From Rhyacophila brunnea (lineage: Eukaryota > Arthropoda > Insecta > Trichoptera > Rhyacophilidae): a stretch of DNA of 64,000 nucleotides. This document shows, one piece after another, positions 63,951 to 64,000 of the stretch; the first letter of the stretch is position 1, and each line of letters opens with the position of its first letter. The position numbers and the translations under genes are program-made. The stretch lies in contig JAGYXB010000797.1 of NCBI GenBank assembly GCA_022495005.1, positions 248,001 through 312,000 on the forward strand, given 5' to 3'. The notes under the pieces were generated by a model. The model saw only the letters and a list, made by a program, of their open reading frames with translations, was not told where the DNA came from and did no database searches.

Positions 63951-64000
63951 TTTGGAAAATACATGCTTCTCATATGGACAGCTATATGTTGCCTGATCAC

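Overview
This window looks like AT-rich insect nuclear DNA, most likely lepidopteran. The evidence is one exon of an insect-type voltage-gated cation channel, a eukaryotic tRNA gene with pol III boxes, short (TTAGG)n arrays (the common insect telomere motif), and dense fragments of RTE-, I- and CR1/jockey-type LINEs, SINEs, LTRs and many small DNA transposons. There are no operons or bacterial features. Assignment to Lepidoptera is inference from this repeat mix; no species can be named.

Host genes are sparse. (1) A complete tRNA-Pro(TGG) lies at 1812-1883 (-). (2) One 221-bp exon at 27149-27369 (-) encodes S2-S4 of a four-domain channel, best matching domain I of NaCP60E/DSC1. No neighbouring exon was recognised, so much of the window is probably intron or flank of that gene. 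(3) A promoter-like stretch with a perfect NRF1-type palindrome lies near 54.3 kb. (4) A 24-codon THAP-like first exon lies at 57142-57216 and has no intact splice donor.

The rest is mostly mobile DNA. Local family names used below: RepA, a 430-500 bp repeat with 7 copies; RepB, a foldback repeat whose ends resemble tggaggtaggctgttagga; TTAA-1 and TTAA-2, two unrelated MITE families flanked by TTAA; M9, a roughly 380-410 bp family flanked by 9-bp duplications, with telomere-like (TTAGG)n in the middle of several copies; SINE-1, SINE-2, SINE-3 and SINE-4, tRNA-headed repeats.

Layout. 0-9 kb: RepB and a TIR element, tRNA-Pro, an I-like LINE with an intact ORF1 but collapsed ORF2 (13-bp target duplication), a three-layer nest (RepA with TTAA-1 and TTAA-2), a 275-300 bp MITE, an hAT-type element with an 8-bp duplication, and the first copy of an 0.83-kb duplicated segment. 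9-25 kb: SINE-2 copies, RTE fragments, TTAA-2, M9, and a 5'-truncated copy of the same LINE inside an LTR remnant with a 12-bp duplication. 25-36 kb: CR1/jockey fragment, M9, the channel exon, a 3.5-kb AT-rich desert, the second duplicated segment, TTAA-2, M9, and a foldback element built from 15-bp subrepeats. 36-49 kb: LTR, SINE and LINE remnants, a 70-bp-TIR MITE, RepB, SINE-2 split by a MITE, M9. 49-64 kb: hairpin elements, a TA-flanked MITE, a SINE with a 10-bp duplication and poly(A), a second LTR copy, a decayed hAT element with an 8-bp duplication carrying a nested TTAA-1, and a 123-bp tandem repeat at the right edge.

Target duplications, inverted arms and ORFs were read by eye. Family names that depend on database searches are marked as inference.
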